This document shows positions 60,301 to 64,000 of a stretch of DNA of 64,000 bases, piece by piece. Source of the stretch: Peromyscus leucopus (lineage: Eukaryota > Chordata > Mammalia > Rodentia > Cricetidae); the NCBI RefSeq assembly GCF_004664715.2, contig NC_051067.1, positions 66,296,982 through 66,360,981 on the forward strand, given 5' to 3'. The first letter of the stretch is position 1; each line of letters begins with the position of its first letter. The position numbers were made by a program, and so were the translations under genes. The notes below the pieces were generated by a model that searched no databases, was not told where the DNA came from, and worked only from the letters and a program-made list of their open reading frames with translations.

Positions 60301-60850
60301 TAATTAAATGAAAGGAGTGCAATATCACTTCATTCGTACAACAAATATTTGAATGAGCAATTACCATATGTATATATCAAACATTGGACTGCAATTCTGT
60401 CAAAGTGATTATTTAATTATAATTATGGTGACTTTTAACCTTAAGATTTTCTTTAAGAAGGCACAAAAAAAAATAGCTCTGCAGGAACCTTGGAGCTGTA
60501 CACGTTTAATTCCTATAAATTCTAATGAATTAATTTGAAGTCATTCAGAAATATTTCCAAGCAAATGTCTGGCAAATGGAAATTGAACAAAATATCTTTG
60601 TATTGCTAAATGGTACAGTAGCATTCTTAAAAAGAACAATTGGAGTACTATGCACCTACAGTGGTGTGCAGTGTTCAGAAGCCTATAAATACAGCTCCAT
60701 TTCTTAACAGTTTATAATTAGGAGGATGCATGTCCACACATTGTAGACATGATGTACAAAATGCATTAAGACAAATGAGTGTGCATTGTTTAGCATGTGC
60801 AGCATGCATTTAATATACAGGAAAAATAAACAATATCAGTCAGTCTGGTT
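60300..60850. promoter_or_regulatory. Repeat-free intronic candidate regulatory element
   Basis: AT-rich, unique-looking sequence with several TAATTA and POU-like cores (for example ttaattataattatgg near 60413). Function is inferred only from composition. Confidence 0.25.
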
Positions 60851-61200
60851 GGCTGAGATCCAACCAGAGTGAGAAATTAAAGAAACTGGTGCAGGCAACA
60901 AAGGATGAGCAAGTGAGAATTTTTAATAGAAAATATTTACTAATATCACTTTCTTTCCTACAGTGACTAATGCTCACTGGCATGTCCTCTGCTTTCATTA
61001 CGACAGAAGATTCACTGTGTAGTATGTGTTATGTGTACGTATGTCACATACATGATAACCTAGGTACTTTTTAACATGGCATCTTTGTTGCTTTTGTGTA
61101 CATGTGGATTCTGGTAATACATTTTATGTAAAATATGCATTTTAATAGAGTCCTTACTGTGGTGGTAATCTAATTGTACTGAAATGTGATTTTGATTGTA

Positions 61201-61580
61201 TGTTAATAAATAAAGTTGTCCGAGGGTCAGAGCTATTAGAGCCATAGCAAGAGTGTGGCGGTGGTGGCACACGCCTTTAATCCCATAGATCTCTGTGTGT
61301 TCAGGGATACAGCCAGCATTGGAGACATATACCTTTAAGACCTAGGGGGCTGTACATTCAGACAGTGACGAGGCAGTCATGTGTTTGGGTTTACAACCAA
61401 TGAGAAGGCAGAACAAAATACTATAAATAGATGAACAGACAGGAAATAGGTCTCTTTCGGGAAGCTGGGACACCGCAGGCGGAAGGGTGAGATTTTAGCT
61501 CTGAGCTCTGACCTCTTGGCTTTCTCTTTTACATTGTTTCTGTGTTTCTTATTTAATAAGACGGTTGGTTACATCAATAC
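61201..61580 (+). repeat. LTR-like composite repeat carrying a B1 segment
   Basis: It opens 'taataaataaagttgtccga', includes 'gcacacgcctttaatcccat', and ends near 'gacggttggttacatc'. It is related to the minus-strand unit at 1760-2285. Confidence 0.6.
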
Positions 61581-61792
61581 CTTACCGATACAAACCTTGA
61601 ATGTATTTTAAGTTAAAATTATGCAATGACATTGACTGCAGTGATTCTTTACTTAATGCTGCCCAGACTGGACACTAGAGAGAGGAGATGGAGCTGGCTT
61701 CCCTGGTTTCATGTTTCAGTTGCTTGCCGAGTGACTTTCAATAAGTTATTTAAGCCTCCAAGTCTGTCTGTTCAAAGAGGTTAAGAAAAATT

Positions 61793-62058
61793 ATTTGTGT
61801 ATGTGCAGATGCCCATGTGCACATAGAGGCCCGAGGAAGACATCAGGTACTGCTTGAGACAGGGTCTCTCACTCAACCTGCCACTAGGCCGGTGGCCAGT
61901 AAATCTTAGCAATCCTCCTATTCCAGGTCCCATAGCACTAGGAACGTAAGTGTGTTGCCACGCCTGGCTTTTCACATTGAGTCTGGGGATTTGAACTCCC
62001 CAGGCCCTCTTGCTTACACAGCAAGTGCTCTTTCTCACTGAGCCATCTCCCCAACCAA
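61793..62058 (-). repeat. B4 SINE
   Basis: Antisense B4: 'gagacagggtctctcactca' and head complement 'actgagccatctccccaacc'. Confidence 0.85.
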
Positions 62059-62059
62059 G

Positions 62060-63335
62060 AAAATTATCTTTAACCCTTAAAGTGCCATGTAAATGTCTTC
62101 CTATTACTGCTTATCATGGATTTTCTTTTAAGATGGAGCCTACTTAAAAGACAGACACAGAAAGAAGAAAGAAATCCAGCCTAGCCTTTCACAAACTGAA
62201 AGCCAGCTTAATTTCTATGTACAGATACTGTCCAATAAAATGCAACTATACTACAGTGGTATTTGATATTTTCAAGTATCCCAAATTGCCATTTGTAGAT
62301 CTGCCAATACACAACAAAAGGCCACCCTGGTCCTGTGTTATTCCTGGCCCATTCTACCTACCCAAACTTTCCACTATTAATTTTTTTCCTGAAGCAATTT
62401 GTCATGACTCTGACACCATTCACATGAAAGGTGACATTTTAACAAATAGGATTGTCGTGTCCATGAGATTTATCTTCACTGTCCTCAACACCGTCATCCC
62501 CTGAACTGTGTACTGCAGAACATGAAAAACGCAGCCTCTTTTGTGCTATGTGGCAGCCAGAAAGCTCATGGTCAAAAGCTCTTCCTGGGGCGTATAAACT
62601 GTGAAGTGACTTTTAAAGTTTTAATCACGCTTTGCAATTCAGAGCCACCTTGTGGTTTTAGTCTAATTTAAAGAAGTGTTTTTTTTTTCCTTGTGGCCTG
62701 CTGTTCCTTTTACTAAAATCTTAAGTCATAATATTTAAAGTCATAATATTTAAAGTGTGACATCAGTTCTTCCTATGACATCATCAAACAGAGACTGGAC
62801 CAGTCAGGACTGGGAAGTGTGGAAGATGTTTATTAAAATGTAGATAATGGCAGTTGGAATTATTTTCCTCTTGGCTTTTATTCTCAGTTAATCACTAACC
62901 TTGAAATACTGGCCCATAATAGGATGTTAAAAAAAATCTTATAAAACATGTATGTTGATATTTTAAATACTTTCAGATATAGCCATGAGCTAATGATATA
63001 TTAATCTAATATGTCATTCTAAATAAGTTTGAATGAAACTCAAATTCTTGGTCAACATTTAACTGAAATATAAAATTGCCTTAAAATCTGCTGGCAGTAA
63101 TTTACTCCTCATATTTTTGACATTTATTTTTAATTAATTGAAATTTCTTAACTGGTATCTTCCACCCCTGTGGTGGCAGAAATAGAATACAGACCACGTG
63201 TGAGGCCCTGGGTTCAATACCCAGAACCTTGTCCAAACTTAAAGTTTTTTAAAGGTTTCATTGCAGTAAGGCTGCCATGAGCTGTATAGAACATACACGA
63301 GGAGAGTGTTTGGAAATCATTTTTAAGTTGAAATT
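62060..63335. other. Unassigned intronic sequence
   Basis: A perfect 15-bp tandem duplication lies at 62723-62752. A weak ID-like fragment ('ggccctgggttcaataccca') lies at about 63170-63235. No coding exon is found. Confidence 0.4.
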
Positions 63336-63339
63336 TTTT

Positions 63340-63484
63340 CATTTTTTGAGATAAGTCTCAGGTTGCAACCCACCCAAGCCAAACTAAAATCAACAGTGTA
63401 GCCCGGAGTGGCCTTGAAATTGTGATCCTCCTGCCTCAGCCTTCAGGGTTCTGCAATTATAGTCATGAACCACCAGATCTGGCT
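63340..63484 (-). repeat. Diverged B1 SINE
   Basis: 'gtagcccggagtggccttga' and 'cctcagccttcagggttctg' are antisense B1 motifs; an extra segment lies between head and body. Confidence 0.55.
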
Positions 63485-64000
63485 TCAGTATTAATTAGAT
63501 TATTATCATTGGATTATAATAACTTATATTTGCTTAAAATATCATCAAAGATGTTAAAATTCATTTTAGGTTATTAAATGAATGTTTTTAGTTGAGTTTA
63601 GTAATTTAAAGTAGCTACTGAAGTTTTTATAGCATAATTAAACATTCCATATACTCTATCTGTACAAATATTTCTTGGCTTTAAAGTGAAAAATTCAAGG
63701 GGTCAGGGGGATAAATAAATTACTTTTTTTGGTAATTAGTTTTTATGGTGGGCATTCATCAAAATTCAGTTTTTAAGAAAGCAGTTGCATATATGAATGT
63801 CTATCTTTGCATGTGTGTGCCAACTTTTAAATTTTTACTTGATCCAGAGTATGTATATTTTGTGAGAAATGCAGTCCATGCTTCCTCATGTGCCGGTTCA
63901 GTGAGACAGGACTCTCTCCTCAGTTCCCAGCCTCTAGCCTCAGGAATCCATAGGTCTGAGTGTCTGATGACTAACTAGGTCACTGCACAACCTAAGGAGA
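63485..64000. other. Unassigned intronic sequence to window end
   Basis: AT-rich, with no recognised gene or repeat. Confidence 0.4.

Overview
The window is nuclear DNA from a rodent, most probably a cricetid (hamster, vole or deer-mouse group). B1, B2/B3, B4 and ID SINEs and MaLR-type LTRs show that it is a rodent. The narrower call rests on several LTR-like families that I associate with cricetid genomes (17.2-18.1, 19.65-20.02, 1.76-2.29 and 61.2-61.6 kb). That link is from memory and was not checked by alignment. Nothing here resembles a bacterial, plasmid or phage locus.

The only protein-coding gene I can support is Pter (phosphotriesterase-related protein, an N-acetyltaurine hydrolase of the amidohydrolase superfamily) on the + strand. 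Its first coding exon (52294-52751, ATG at 52320) and second coding exon (54316-54581) are both intact. They encode residues 1-233 of a protein usually about 349 residues long. Four histidines and one glutamate expected at the binuclear metal site are present. The C-terminal third, including the last metal-ligand Asp, must lie beyond 64,000. A GC-rich, CpG-containing, TATA-less segment at about 14.29-14.56 kb is the best candidate for the Pter promoter and noncoding first exon. That would make a first intron of about 37.7 kb.

Layout: 1-14.2 kb is probably intergenic, with SINEs, old LTR and L1 remnants and simple repeats. The candidate promoter lies at 14.3-14.6 kb. From 14.6 to 52.3 kb is a probable long 5' intron packed with nested transposons. 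The coding exons and a 1.56-kb intron fill 52.3-54.6 kb. From 54.6 to 64 kb is the next intron, still open at the window end.

The most informative structures outside the gene are datable insertions: an LTR nested inside a URR1-like DNA transposon, an internally deleted endogenous retrovirus with target-site duplications, a 461-bp LTR-like unit nested in an old LINE-1, and a young ID SINE with a perfect 15-bp target duplication. Several repeat-free stretches look like possible regulatory elements, but only cross-species alignment can decide. I found no new multi-gene system.
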